64,000 bases of DNA, taken from positions 369,140 to 433,139 of the forward strand of contig CAJJDO010000037.1 of the NCBI GenBank assembly GCA_905183005.1. Reading direction: 5' to 3'. Shown here piece after piece: positions 23,207 to 37,076 of this stretch. The translations under genes and the position numbers were made by a program. Source of the DNA: Paramecium pentaurelia (Eukaryota; Ciliophora; Oligohymenophorea; Peniculida; Parameciidae). A model generated the notes under the pieces. That model did not search any database and had not been told where the DNA came from. It saw only the letters and a list, made by a program, of their open reading frames with translations. The first letter of the stretch is position 1. Every line of letters starts with the position of its first letter.

Positions 23207-26200
23207 TCAAATATTATTCAAGAGCCATTAAGATTTTAATATCACTTATTCCATCTACTTTTACTATGTCATATGCAGTTGCACTTGTTAAGCCTATTGA
23301 ATAACTTACAATATATTACTTTATATTTTTCATTGTATTCCTTTAACAAAAACAAAACACCATCATTCATTATTTAAATATCCTTAACACTACTTGGATC
23401 GATTTACCAAATGAAACATTTTTTCTTTTTGTCACAATTAAAGAATTATTAATACATCAAAACAAAAACTAATTATGTATTCCCACATTAATATTCAAAG
23501 CTATCATAATAATAATAATCTTCCAATTTATTATCTATATTGATTAAGAATTACATTATTTTAGCATCTTTAGCATTATAATTTTTATAAAATTATTCCT
23601 ACTAATATATTACCCTTATATCTCTTATTCTTTTATCATTAGCTTTATCATCCCAATATTAAGCAGTTGCTTTAAATCCATCAGTTGTTTTACTTACAAA
23701 ATCAAATGCTCCAGCAAATGGTTTAATAAAGAATCCAGCTGTACCTTCAAGAATTCCAATAGTTAATCCCTTCATTCCTTTTCTCTTTGCTTATTTAACA
23801 GGTAAATCAAATACTCCAACAACAGCTCTGTTTAGTGATACATATAACAATCTTCCTCCTAAATAAATTCCAGATATTATTTAATTAGGTTTAACAACTC
23901 TCAATTATTCTCTCTACTTTTTATATTGTTTATCTAAACTTATATATGCCAAACCACCACTTATACTTCCAGCAATCTTACTTGTTGAATTAGATACTCC
24001 ACTTACTGTGTTCTATACTAAACTTCCTGCTCCTTTAACTATACCTATACCACCTTCTATTGGTCCTTTAATAAATGCTTCAATTGGTTTGTCAAATAGA
24101 TCATAAATTCCTTTTGCTAAATGTTTAACTAATCCAACTGGATTACCAAATATTTCTATAGAACCAATCAATTTAAAAATGAGATTAACAAGCATGTCTT
24201 TATAATGAGTAGTTACCTTTGTAATAATGGCATTAGATGTATCAAATGAATTCTCTAAAATAATACCAGCTAATATTAATGGAGCTTCATCTATATTCCC
24301 TATAACTATACCAATAGTTTTTAGTATCTACATCAACATATTATATTACAAATTTGACTTTGCACTGCTATAAAAAGTCAAATTAAAGTTTAAAGGACAA
24401 ATCTCAATCTTGTTAATATATGTTGCTTATTAATCATTCAACTCAATCTTTAACTCCAACCATTCTATCTTGTTTTATACTTCATTAGATCCAACTCCAT
24501 ATTTATTTTAAACCTTATTAGATAATGTTAAATTATTTGTTTATAACATTATCTACTATTCTTCTTAACTAATTGCATATTCAAAGTCAAACTATCTCAA
24601 TTAATCTTCAGCTTTCATATTAGATATGAAAGATAATGCAATCGATTTATAAACAGAATAAAGTATTTCTAGCATTTCAGATGTCAATCTTATAGTTGTA
24701 GGTTATAAACAGGCAGTAATGTTTTTAATTAATGAAATAGACTTAACTTAAGTAGATTGTTCAAGTATAAGAGACAAATGAGATTTATTAAATTCAAAAA
24801 TTTCCTTTTATTTAGTAGGAGTAAAAATAACAGGGAACATAGTCTTACTAGATGTATTATTATCAATATTGATATATTTCACTTTAAATTCAGATCTCTT
24901 ACTTTATGTTGTTTATAATAAATTAAATTCAAGTCCTTAAAAATATATATAAATTAACTCTACTCTTTTTGAATAACATTAATCTATTAAAGATATACCT
25001 ACTTAATTTAAATTGATATCTAATTTTAGAATATTTGTGTCATGTTAATTCTATTAATTCTACATTTCTTATTAAAACTTTAATTTTCTACTAGCACCTT
25101 CCCAAAGTGAAATAATATAAAATTTATATTGTTTTGATTCACTTAATAAACTTTAAATGACATACTCTTGAACTGCCTCTGCTTCTTCAAGATTAATAAA
25201 TATTGGATTTACTCTATAATGTGTTTGTAATTCACCTTCAAATTAGAGTTGTATCACTAAATCTCTTCTTTCACAAGGGTATTCCCAAGAAAATGCACAT
25301 TATTAGTTATTATTTATATACAACTTGTATTCATTGAATTAATAACGATGACTATACTTTTCATCTGAACAACAATATTAATAACAAATCAATGTTACTA
25401 ATTGCAAATTATTAACTATAACATAAGGAGGATCTACTTAATTGATATTGAATATTTATGATTATTATTATTAAATAATAGAATTTCTTTATGATTAATC
25501 ATATATTGTATTTTATGTAACAATTGATTTACATTCTAAAATAATTAAATATATTATTTAATTGTCTCTTTTTGTTACACAATTAAAATGTTTGATAATT
25601 TATTAATTCCTTACAGCTCTAATAGTAAAACATTAAAATCCATTACCATTTGGATCTATTGGATTAGTAGGTTGCCATTCAATATTTTCATCTTAATAAT
25701 GAATTGAAATGTATTAATATCTCACAGAATACCATATTAATGGTTTTCTATCCATCGACTATATTTCCAAATATTAATGACTTGATTCTTGCAATACATG
25801 AATAGTCTTTTGAGTTTGATTAACTATTACAAACCTTGGAGAAATAGTTAATACCTTAGTAACTAAAGGTTTTTATTTATCCACACACATTAAAGAAATA
25901 TTATAGCCTACTTCTACAATTTAATTTTAGTCATTTTAAATACGAACTGTTTGATTTCCTGTATAATTCAAATTTAAAGTTTCCGAAAGCTAAGCAGAGT
26001 TTTCACTTATGGAAAACGATAAGTATTATTAATCATTAAATAGAGTAATATTATGAATATCGGTTATATCATTTTATTCCAAATCTTTTATAGGTTAACC
26101 AGCAATAAGATTTGGGTTACCTTTCTTTATATCTGTCATTCCATAACAATAAATTTTAAAGGGTAATTCATTTACAATCATTTATTGACAGTAAATATAA

Positions 26201-29200
26201 AATACATTTTTGATTTAATCTATTAATACATATCCATTTGTATTTCCAAAATAGTCACATAATTGAATATTATCAACTTGAAATGGACCAAATTTAGCAT
26301 GATATAACATATGTATTCCTGAGTTCTAAAAAAATGGTAATTTGACTGTAATTGCCAGTCTACCTTTAGTTGAAATAGTATGTATTAACTTTTATTCCTA
26401 TTTAATCATTTGTCCCTTCTCTTTCTATTATAGATGTTCATATTAATATTTATCTAGATGTTTAAGTGTAACATTAGTTAGATTTGATTATTCATAGTCA
26501 ATTTATTGTTAGTATATTATGATAGCATCATTTGATAAATCTTGCTCAGAATCACCATACAATTCATATGAAATGGGCATTGGCAAACAATTTTTAATTT
26601 AAAATGGAGATTCCAAATAAATTATAGTTTAATTTACATTTCTTTTAGAAGATCTAATAATTGTATAATAATCATTATGTTATTATTCATATTTTTTATC
26701 AAAATTATCTTATAAGTATCTTAAATTAATATAATTGCAATATTGAATATGATCTTTAAATTTAAAATTGAAATATTATCTAGTTCTATCAATAGGTAAA
26801 CTAAATGCTCTATAAGGATCAATTTAAATTTAGTAAATATTTTATTCTTGGATACCTGGCATATCAAATAATTATAAATCAATAATCATATCTGTTTGAT
26901 TAAAAATTATTGTTTCAGAAGAAATTAATAGTAATTTTCTAGTATCTTTTGGAACTACTTCTATGAATAACATAAAAGTTTTATCAGTATATTTATTTAA
27001 TGGTCTAATTGGACATCTGGTTACCTTAATACAATCTAGATCTATAGATTTTATTGGTTCAAACTCATATTGATTATGAATAACATTAATGTTTACTAAT
27101 CTTTGTTATTATTATTGCAAATCTTCTCTTTCTCTTCCAAAAATTTAATCAAAATCAGCATCAATCTCATAATTAATAGATTAATTAGATTATAATCTAT
27201 ACATCCTATTTATATTTGTAGAATCACTGACTTCAAGTACAAATCCAGTTTCATTTCTAATGGTGTAAGGAGAAACATAAACAATATTATCATCTCTATT
27301 ATTTTAAATTATTTATTCATTTATCTTTGATTTTTCTTCTTACATACTTTATTTATTTAATTAAATACTTATGGATTTCTCCATTTATTTTTCAGATTAT
27401 TCCAAAGAAACTTATTTCTCCTTTTTATTTTCTTACATTTCCTATTTCCAAGATATAAATGTCTTATGAAATACACTAATCATCTAAGCAGATAAGTTGA
27501 TATTTAAAGTTTCTTATTCTTAAATCATTTCTAAAAAAATTATACATTAAGGTTCTCCTTTAGGATTTAAAGAAACATCAATTGAAAAATTACAACTTTC
27601 CAAAATAGGTTCCCAAATAGCAATTTTTGGATTGTAGAATGAACTACTTAATTTAATAATAGTAGAAATTATTGATTTTGAATTAATTTTTTAACATTAT
27701 AATTGAGTCTCTGATAATGTCAAATCAAAAACTGGAACATATGCTTCACCTGCATCATTTATTACAACAATTTATAATCCATAAATTATTACATCATATA
27801 AATTATTGATAGGTTATTCTTAATTGATAATCTCTTCTTATTAATATATAGGTTCACGAATAACTACTTATTTGCTGGATTTCAATTTATCTGAAATACT
27901 CATTATTAATAGTAAATCTTAATATGAAAATTTACATATAGTTTTATCAATATAAAATGAAAACTTATTATTGTAATAGATGAACTATTTATTATATTCA
28001 ACTTATAATTCATTTTTTAGACTTAAAAATAATGAAAATGGCAATATGATATGTCTTTTTCTAATTTATTTGAGATCATTATTTATATAATCTACAAATT
28101 TACATTTAAATAATTCCAGATTTTTCAGATTTACTTTATGTTCAAAAGCATCTCCAATAACATCCACTAAATTTTTATCTAATTAATTCTTTTTCAAATT
28201 CATAATGATATCTTCTGGATGTAAAAATCTACTCCTATTCCAAACATATGAAATATCTCCCTTTGTTCCAAGTATATAAGTTTTATCCAATCCTTATAAA
28301 CATAAACTAGAATTTAAGATTTCAACAATTATTGCAATACTTGGCATTTCTCCAAATTCTGTTTAAAAAGGCCAACACTATTATTCTAATCTACTCCATA
28401 AACCTACATTAATAAAAACTGTAGGTTCTACTATCATTCTGATATTTCTTAAAACTATATGACATTCCTTATCAGAACTAGGTTTTTAAATATGAAATAA
28501 CATTTAAAATTAGGATTAATCTTTATTAAATTCTTAATCAAAATTATACTTTTTAAATTCCTCTTTTTATTTTGTGGATTTATATCCTTTAATTAATTGA
28601 TTAACTTAAAATAACTTTTATTAATCTGGATTTAAATTCAATTCTCCTAAAAATTCAAATTCATTATTGAATTCATCATAATTATACATATTGATTAATT
28701 TACTAAATAAATTTAAATCAATATTAGTATCTTTTAACCATTCTAATCTCATTTGTTTCATATTTACTTATATCAATGGTTATTCAGATTTCTTACTCAA
28801 TGCAAATATTGAGATATCTTCAAAATCTAACCAAAATAATATTGGAGCTGGTTCAAATTAACGAACAACTTCAAAATCATGAATATATAATTTATCTTTG
28901 AAATCATCATTTGTAAAATTATGAAATATCATTTTACATATTTCTAAATATTCTTTTCTATATAATTTTAATATTAATGATGACATACAGGATCTAATTT
29001 TAATACTTCTATCCATTTATACATTATTATATAATTCATTTATTTCATAATAATATAAAACTCTTTCAAAGGATAAATTGTATTCAAATAAAGAACTGAT
29101 TTAATTGATCCCATTTTCATAATATTAAATTTACATATTATGTCCTTCTATACAATAAGCTTCACTCCAGGATTCAGTTATTCTACCATCAGGCATCCAT

Positions 29201-32200
29201 TATTCCTTTGATTCTATTAATGAAATACCTCCTTTTTATAATAATCTACTCATATCTATATATTATTTATTATAGATATCCAAAACATCACAATCCAATT
29301 AAAAATATTCTGAAAAATGAGGCCATCCTTTTATAATTATTAATGGTTTATTAAGTACAATTCTTAAATCAATAAAAGTTGGACAAATAAATTTTGATTA
29401 AATTAAATCTATGTCTCCCCAAACTCTTTTGACTTTTAAATTTGTATTCTTCTTTCTTTTTTATTCAATATACTCTGTATTCATAGTCAATGCCTCAGGT
29501 TCTCTTATTAAAGTAACTATTTAATTTATAATATAATCAATCTATCTCATTAAAGGTTAATGTTGATAGATAGCAAAAATTGGATTAATTTCAATCAATA
29601 AGAATGTATTAACTCTTTCTTAATTGGCTATAATGATTTCATCATATCCACTAAATCTAAATCTGATTACCCATTCATCATAAACATCTCTCTTCCCTAT
29701 TAATTTCTATGGTTATATCAAATGATATTCTAAATTACTATTTATTGTAAAAGGATAATTAGTCATATCATATAGACTTATATCTTTTAATTGAGTATCC
29801 AAGTAATAACTAAATTATAGTTATTTAAAATTAAATTTTACTTCATATAAATCACATTTAAAGAGTAAACAATGACTTGTTCTATGAAAGAAATTAATTG
29901 AAATAAAATTTATAGAAGTTTCTAATTCCATAATTGTATCTTTACTGCTCTTTATTTGATATAATGATAAAATCTCATCTTCAATCCATTGATAATCATT
30001 CAAGAAATTCTAATGATCAATTAATGTATCAAATTTATGCTTCACTTTTAATTTTGATTAACCATATCTTTGACATTTATTAAATACTGTTTTTAATCCA
30101 TCAATTAATATATTTCTTTTAATTTCTTCATCATCACAATTCTTTCCTTTTTTCATTTGTTCTGCTTCGAAATCTCGAATTCCTGCAAAATACCATTTTC
30201 TTGATTTCCTATCTGATATTATTTCTAATAATTATCTAATTTTTAAAAATGTATCTGGTTTCCAATTTATTTATAACTAATCTACATTTATTTTTTATTT
30301 CTTTTAAGTAATATCTATTTTTAAAGAAGGTTGGCTATCCACCTTATTACTTAAAATAACTAAATCCTAGAATTAAGGATTTTTATAATCAAATATCCAA
30401 TCTTAAATTGATAAATTATCAATTTAGATTATTTGTTAAATTTGCTATAATTTAATTGTTTAAAATTTTAAATTATTTAATTTAAACAAAAATAAAAGAT
30501 GTTCTTAATTATCACTTGGATAATTTTTATCTTTATATAATTTTACTTGTAATTTTTCAATCAATATATCAATTTAAATCTTATCATTCTATTTAAATTT
30601 TATTTATTCATCTTATTTCTATTTAATTTCTTCATAAGATTAATATTAATCTATTTATTATTTTATCTTTTTAATCCAATCTCTTAATTCTACTTGATTC
30701 TCACAAGCAAATATATATTCTCCTTATTTATTTATTATTTTAAAAGAATATAACTAATCATCAACCTTTAATTATTCTAATGTAGAATTAAATAAACTTA
30801 ATTATGAGTTTGCCATTAATATTTTGTCCTAATCATAAAAATATAAATCAAAGTTACTTAATACTACATATTAAGAATTCCATGTCTTTATTAATTATCC
30901 TTGTCTTTTCAAATACCCATCTTTAACTTTGTATTTTAATATCAATTATTTCTCTAATTATAACTATTATAATTTCTAATCCTGTGATAATGTAGGATAA
31001 ATTGTTTCTGGTAAATAAACTAAATGTTTATAGACTGTTTCATTTATCATGATATTTATTACATTTAATTTTACTTTTATTATTATTAATGGTTTATTCT
31101 CATTATTTATTAGTTCATTATGTATACTCTTTAATCTTTAAACTTACACTATTAAATTGTAATCATTTAAAATCTATAATGTTTGATTACCAAATCTTTA
31201 TGGATAATATAAAAATTTAAATTTGCTTATAGATATCTCAAAATTTTCATATAAATCTTATTGATTTAAGGGTTTTGTACTAATATGAAAACTATCCATC
31301 TTAACTAACCAAAATTCATTACTATTTATTGATAATTCTAATATAGGTTCCAAAATCTTAGCATCAATATTTAATTGAATATTTGATTATAAAATATTTT
31401 ACAAAGAAGATTCAGTTGAATCTTGTATTTTCTCTATTTAATTCCATGTTGCTGTTTTTAATGTTTATTCTACATAGTCTCCTTTCTTTACTTCTGTAAT
31501 TTCCCTAATAATTCTAATTATACAAGGATTATAATTTATTGTTAAACTTTACATAAGAAATCTAAAATCGAGTTTACAAATATTATTAGTAGTTTTTTTT
31601 GTTAAACATAATTCTAAAAACTTATTAGTTTCCTAAGTTGGTTAAAAAATTTCTTCTATTTATTTATTTTTTATCAATTACAAACTGACTTTTTAAATGA
31701 TTGTAGAAAATTTAAAATCTTTGTTCTCAAATTATTCCCAATCTATTTCTATAAATTCTAATTATTTAATTATTCCTTCATCCTATAAAGTATTATTATC
31801 TTTAACTAATTATATATGAGCTTTCTATAATTTTGAAATAAATTTAAATTTCAATGATTCAAAAGGTCTAAAAACTAGATTTGTTTCTTCATTATCTATA
31901 AACTCTTCCAATTATTTTAATTCAGTATCAGAAATTTCTTCTTATGTCTATCCACCTAAAAAATTAAACCAACCTTTCTTTGATTTCTGTCTTTGATACT
32001 CCTACACTTTCAAATCTAATAAATATTTTTTTTATGCTATTTGACTCCAAGATTCCAATTATTTAAAAGGAACTAATCTAATTATATTTTTTAATTAAAG
32101 TATTTGATCCTAATCACTTAATTATTCTATTTCTTTAAAATCATTTTTTAATGACAAAAAGAAGAAATCACAAAATTTTTATTAATATATATTAACATCA

Positions 32201-33096
32201 AATTATATTAATTCTTATTTTTATGACCATACTCTATTTTTATAATTAGAAATTAATTCTAAAAATTAAATAATCTAAATTAATTGAGAATGTTTTATAT
32301 TGATATTAATCTCTTCCAATTACATATCTAAAATATAATGTGCTTTATCAAATATGTTTTTATTATTCATTATCAACTTACATAAAGCACTTATTTAAAT
32401 GACTTAATCAAAAACTGTAAGTTATTCTTAAGTGTTATATTATGATATAAAAATTGTTTCTTTTGCATTCCAATAAAATTGTAGTTACTATAACTCTATT
32501 AATTTATTTTTAGGTACAAACCTTGTATCCTTATTACTTCTATCAACAAAAGCAACAATAAATTATTCATTTGTTGTCAAAGCTGTTAAAGAATCCATTT
32601 TAATACCCCATGAATAATGTTAATCTTCAAAACGAAAATGAATATTTTTTAATGATATCTAAACATTATCAATCACTTTTAGAGTGAATTTCTCAAAATA
32701 ACCAGTATTATCACTTTGTTCCTTCTTTTTAATATTGATGCTCTATTTAACCTTGTCCAATAATTTACTAAATTTTCTTTTAATTTATATAGAATCATCA
32801 TTATTCCATCTTTATTAAGGCAAGGGATTAAATACTATCAAAATATTTTCCAATACCACTTCTACAGGAGAAGATGATAATTTATTCCAGGGTATTTTTA
32901 AAATTAATCTGCCTATAGAACTAAATTTTAATTCTAATGGTAATTCTAAATCTGCAAATATTTCTTGTTTCAATGCTACATTCTCTATCACAATGTTTCC
33001 ACTCCAAATTCCTAATTATAAATTAGTTTAATCAAACCCTGTAATGAATTTTCCTAAGTATGTGAATAAAATTCTTTAAAGAATTTTTTCAAACAT
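23207..33096 (-). CDS. VPS13-family bridge-like lipid transfer protein
   Basis: A ~3,287-residue protein, open from 33096 to 23320 in one frame (9,777 nt), then a 26-nt intron (23294-23319) and a 29-codon last exon. The N terminus MFEKILQRILFTYLGKFITG and GIWSGNIVIENVALKQEIFA is the VPS13 chorein entrance. It continues with KIPWNKLSSSPVEVVLENIL and VIDNVQISLKNIHFRFEDQH, as in all VPS13 proteins. Around residue 2,968 the C-terminal region appears (NPVGLVKHLAKGIYDLFDKP, IEAFIKGPIEGGIGIVKGAG), the ATG2/VPS13 C-terminal amphipathic segment, followed by a PH-like end. The role is bulk lipid movement at membrane contact sites. The final intron is a choice: without it the protein would end 19 codons into the same stretch at 23269. 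The lack of introns over 9.8 kb contrasts with its neighbours. Its ATG is only 10 bp from the divergent C2/Dpy-30 gene. Confidence 0.9.
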
Positions 33097-33106
33097 TATT
33101 AAAATT

Positions 33107-33826
33107 ATGAAAAGTAAGCCTAACTTAAATATAACTGTAAAGGGTGCTAAATTGCTTCAAGATCTTGATGAATAAAAAGGGAAGGGCAAATAGGATCCAT
33201 AAGTCAGTATTCAATTAGGGGCATAGAAGTTCAAAACAAAAACAGCTACAAATTAAGGAAAAGTTCCAATTTGGAATGAAACCTTTTAATTTGTCTATGA
33301 TCCTAAAAATTCTAGCTTAAAAGTTAATGTATATGATGTGGATCCACAAAAGAAAAATTCAGAAGAAATTATTGGAGAGGGAGTTCTGAATTTATAAAAT
33401 GCAGAGACAGCTCCTGAGTGGTTAGTTTAGGTTCCTTTGTACAAAGATTAAAATGATATGGGATCATTAGAATTGGAATTTGATTTTATTGGAAAGAAGA
33501 AACCAGCTGCTAAAAAAGATAAAAGTGAATTAGGTTCAGAAAGATAATTAGATAAATCTAATAATAATTCTATGTCTTCTAAATAGGAATTAAAATAATA
33601 ATAAGATAATAATTATGATTTTCAAACTGTTAATATAGAAGCTCAATAAGCAGAATTGAATAAATGGATATAATAAATAAAAGACAGAGAATATATAAAT
33701 ACTCTAAAATATTTAGAAGATTCAAGACTATAGGCTGCTATAGAGAGAGCTTTGAATTAAGTTGCCGAACAAAATCCTAAAGATTAAATTGATTATTTTG
33801 CTGATTGTTTATTAAAATTTAAGTGA
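33107..33826 (+). CDS. C2-domain protein with a C-terminal Dpy-30-like motif
   Basis: Single-exon gene, 239 residues. Residues ~7-130 form a C2 domain (LNITVKGAKLLQ, VPIWNETFQFVY, SLKVNVYDVDPQKK, IIGEGVLNLQ). The calcium-binding aspartates are only partly present, so calcium dependence is uncertain. A low-complexity linker (residues ~140-185) leads to IERALNQVAEQNPKDQIDYF and ADCLLKF, which aligns with the Dpy-30 dimerisation motif (ALAKERPEDPxEFLAxYLL). Such motifs dock onto amphipathic helices, as in radial-spoke and Set1-complex proteins. The combination suggests a membrane or lipid-binding adaptor, possibly ciliary; that part is inference. The gene starts 10 bp from the VPS13 start and ends 2 bp before the polycystin start. 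Confidence 0.8.
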
Positions 33827-33828
33827 TA

Positions 33829-36381
33829 ATGACAAGCATTTCATATAATGCAAAAAAATTAAGACCTTTCAAAATATAAAGGGATGCCTTGATAAATGAT
33901 CTTAATAAATTATCACTAGAATACCAAGAGGAAGAAAAGTTAAATGATGTCTATTTTGATGAAATAGGAAAAGCAGAAAAAGTATTTTTACAACATTATA
34001 TAGGAATATGATGCATTATAAAAATAGCTTGAGTAGCATCAGAAATTACATTAGGATAAAACATCAGGTCCTGTTACATAGGAATCTCAGGGCATTGATG
34101 CTAAATTAGAATATGAAGTCATTAAAACACTAAAATTATTTCTCCTCAACATTAGCAAGAAAGAAACATTAGAAGTAATTTAAGAAAAAGAAATAGCAAA
34201 AAGATTATAACGAAATCAAAACTTCCAATTAACTTTGAATCCAAAACAAGATGAAGAAAATGCTAAGGTTGAAGAGGATGAACTAGATAATGGATATTAT
34301 ATAACATTAAGAAATTAATGTAATTCTGTCTAGGTCAAAGTACCTGGTACAATTAAAACATTTAGAGAGTTGAAGTAAATTGTTAAATCTTGTTTTATGG
34401 CAGAAGATAATGAAATATTTTATACAGATTAGATGGGTAATTTATTATAATTTGAAATGAATGTACTAAATGAATTATATCCACCAATCTATGAATTACT
34501 TAGAAACTATGAACCTACTGTTGGAGTTTAACTTATAAAGTAAAAGAAATAAAAAGAAGATAGAAATAATGTATCTCAATTTGATGAAGTTTTATTCACA
34601 GAAGCTTACCCTGAAGGATTAACAAAAGTTTTTAGATAAACTAGAAGATTGGAAAATAAAATGGATTGGTCATTATATTTAGGATATTTAAACAAAGTTA
34701 AATATTTTTTTGAATCTTGTCTCTTTATAATATTACTGTTTTTATTTATATATACAGAAATTAACCAAATCAAATTTGTTACTAATACTCAAATTTTAGC
34801 TTCATTTTAAAATTCATATCCTATTTAAAGATCTTACCCTATACCTGTATTTAATTTATCATCCCTAATTTACTAAACTTTAGCAGGAGAAAATGATATT
34901 CACTATTTTTACAATTACCCTTTAAAATCAGGATTATTAATATAAAAATTAGTTTAAGAAGAAAATATAGATGATTGTCATATTTTGAATACTAAATAAA
35001 AATCAATGTTTTCAACAAAAAATTAAAGTTGTTTAAATTTTGATGAATTATTTGTTGAAGACTTGGATGGGGATTATACTCAAACTGATTTTAATCCATC
35101 TAAATATGATAATTATTATGGAGGATATGTTTGGGAACTTAATCTCACAGATTAAAATAGTTTCCAAAATAGTATTGAATAGATTAAATCTTAAAAGTGG
35201 TTAAAATACAATATTAAATAATCTTAATTTATTTTAAATTACTTTAATAGTCCAACTTAAAGATTAATATAAGCAACAATTACAACTCTATATCTATTTA
35301 ATGATGTAAAATATATATAATATTTAGGAATTACTCAATTATAATACTATGTAAACACAAGCATTTGATTTAAATTCTTCAACAGATTAAGAAGTACTTG
35401 CTCATTCTATCATGTTCTATATAGCTATACTATTATTAGTTCCTTCATTTTTTGGTATTGGATTCAATAATTATTTTCAGATTTTTTTGGATTTTATTTT
35501 ATAGGAACTTAAAATACTTTAATCCTTATTTATTTATAATATATGGAACTTTTAAACAGAAGAAGAAAGATGTAATCTAAAAAAAGAGACTTAGCACCAC
35601 AAGAAGAAAGAGAATTTTAATAAAAAAAATTAATTGTCAGTGATTTTTTCATCTTCAATTTAAAAGTGCTATATGTAGTAATTAAAATTCCATTAATATT
35701 CGATATCATTTGTATTAATATTTAAATATTATAGATATGTTAAGTAATGTTAGCATATTAATTAGAAGCACCATATCAAAATCATATCAAGATGAATTAA
35801 GTTTAATTGATGTTGGTTCTAATTCATATTAGGATGTCTCCAAATTAATAACACCACTTTATACTACTAGAATATATGATGGAATTTAAATGTTGTTTTT
35901 AATGATAGCTATAAATAGATTTTTAGGGAATTGGAGTCCTTATTTAAAATGTTATGGATTAGTTATTATTAGAGTAATTATGTTATTGATTATTTAAGTT
36001 TAATAAAGAATCTTGGTTCTTACTTTTAGTTTTGATATTTATTATTAGCATTTGTGCAATGTCTTGGAGCATTACAATATAAGGGAAATTAGTAAATCAT
36101 GATAATTTCTTTTATTCATTTATTGGATTATTAAGATGTACTCTTAAATATGGAATGCATAACGATATTGCAGAATAAGGATTTTATAATAATTATGTTA
36201 AGGATATAAGTTATTCTTTTGATACAAGATATGTATTATATTATTATTAAATTAGATTCAATATGTTATAGTTATGGTTTTGACAATGATTATGGTACCA
36301 ATATTTATTTCTTTGATGACATAATAAGTACATAATACAAAAGAAGAAGCCAAATAAAAGATGATGGATTATAAAAAATGA
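33829..36381 (+). CDS. Polycystin-2-like (TRPP) cation channel
   Basis: An 803-residue channel from seven exons: 33829-33981, 34004-35305, 35328-35454, 35481-35711, 35735-35973, 35999-36232, 36256-36381; all phases close. The N-terminal ~290 residues are cytosolic with a ubiquitin-like or RBD-like stretch (YYITLRNQCNSVQVKVPG). S1 (ESCLFIILLFLFIYTEINQI) is followed by a large polycystin extracellular domain ending YYGGYVWELNLTDQNSFQNS and QKWLKYN, as in PKD2. S2-S5 follow (DFFIFNLKVLYVVIKIPLIF; RIYDGIQMLFLMIAINRFLG; RFNKESWFLLLVLIFIISIC). The pore region is FFYSFIGLLRCTLKYGMHND and S6 is IQYVIVMVLTMIMVPIFISL. The C terminus is short, with no EF hand. The fifth intron ends AAG. In ciliates such channels sit in cilia or contractile-vacuole membranes; location here is unknown. 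Confidence 0.85.
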
Positions 36382-36426
36382 AATATTGAATTAAATGCTA
36401 ATGTACTTGTATTGATAATAAAAATT

Positions 36427-37076
36427 TCATTTTTTCTTTTATTCAACTTTTTTAACATAGAATTCTAATTCCTTTCCTTCAAGAATATAACCATCAGCTC
36501 TACCTGATTATCCTGGTCTAGATGTGACTCTTACTAAAAGTCTTTGATTTTAGAATTGTTCTGCTACTAAATTATCAATAACTCTATCTTTCATTCTTTA
36601 TTCTAATTTCTTTTATAAAGATCTTGATTTCTTGACTTCTGGTTAAGCTGGTTAATCCTTATGTTTAATTTCAAAATTCTTACTTTTTTTTAAGTCTTTT
36701 TAGCACCCAAATCAACATTGTATTTCTTCAAATACCATTATTTGAATGGAGTTGCATCAACTTAAACAATAGCACCTCTTGTAAGTGTTTTTGTTCTGAC
36801 TAATTCATTATTTGATGGATGATAAACAACTTCTACAATCTTAGCTTTTTTTGCAACACCTTCACTAGCCCAAGAAAAATTGCCATCTGATAATCTAAGT
36901 GCTCTGAATTTGAAATTTCCTCCTCGAACTCTTAATCTTCTAACTCTCTTTTCACCAGATACTAATTTAGTCATAGCTGCTTGTCTTCCCTTCTCAAATG
37001 CTCTCTTCTTCTTATGGATTGGCATACGTCCACCTGTAAGTCTTCTCTTATGTCTGCTATCTCTTGAAATACCCAT
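36427..37076 (-). CDS. RPS8: 40S ribosomal protein eS8 (RPS8)
   Basis: A 207-residue protein in two exons; the 26-nt intron at 36658-36683 ends AAG and must be removed for the frame to close. The N terminus MGISRDSRHKRRLTGGRMPI is the strongly conserved eS8 start. Further matches are RTKTLTRGAIVQVDATPFKQ, QKKLEQRMKDRVIDNL, and near the end SRPGQSGRADGYILEGKELE followed by FYVKKVEQKKK. Length matches eS8 of other eukaryotes (about 208). It is a structural component of the small ribosomal subunit. The richer codon use and higher GC fit a highly expressed gene. It converges with the polycystin gene, 45 bp apart. Confidence 0.97.

Noticed and set aside
33824..33830. C2/Dpy-30 and polycystin as one fused gene
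   Set aside because: The only intron that would remove the TGA is 41 nt long, ends AAG and would delete the first conserved residues; two genes fit better.
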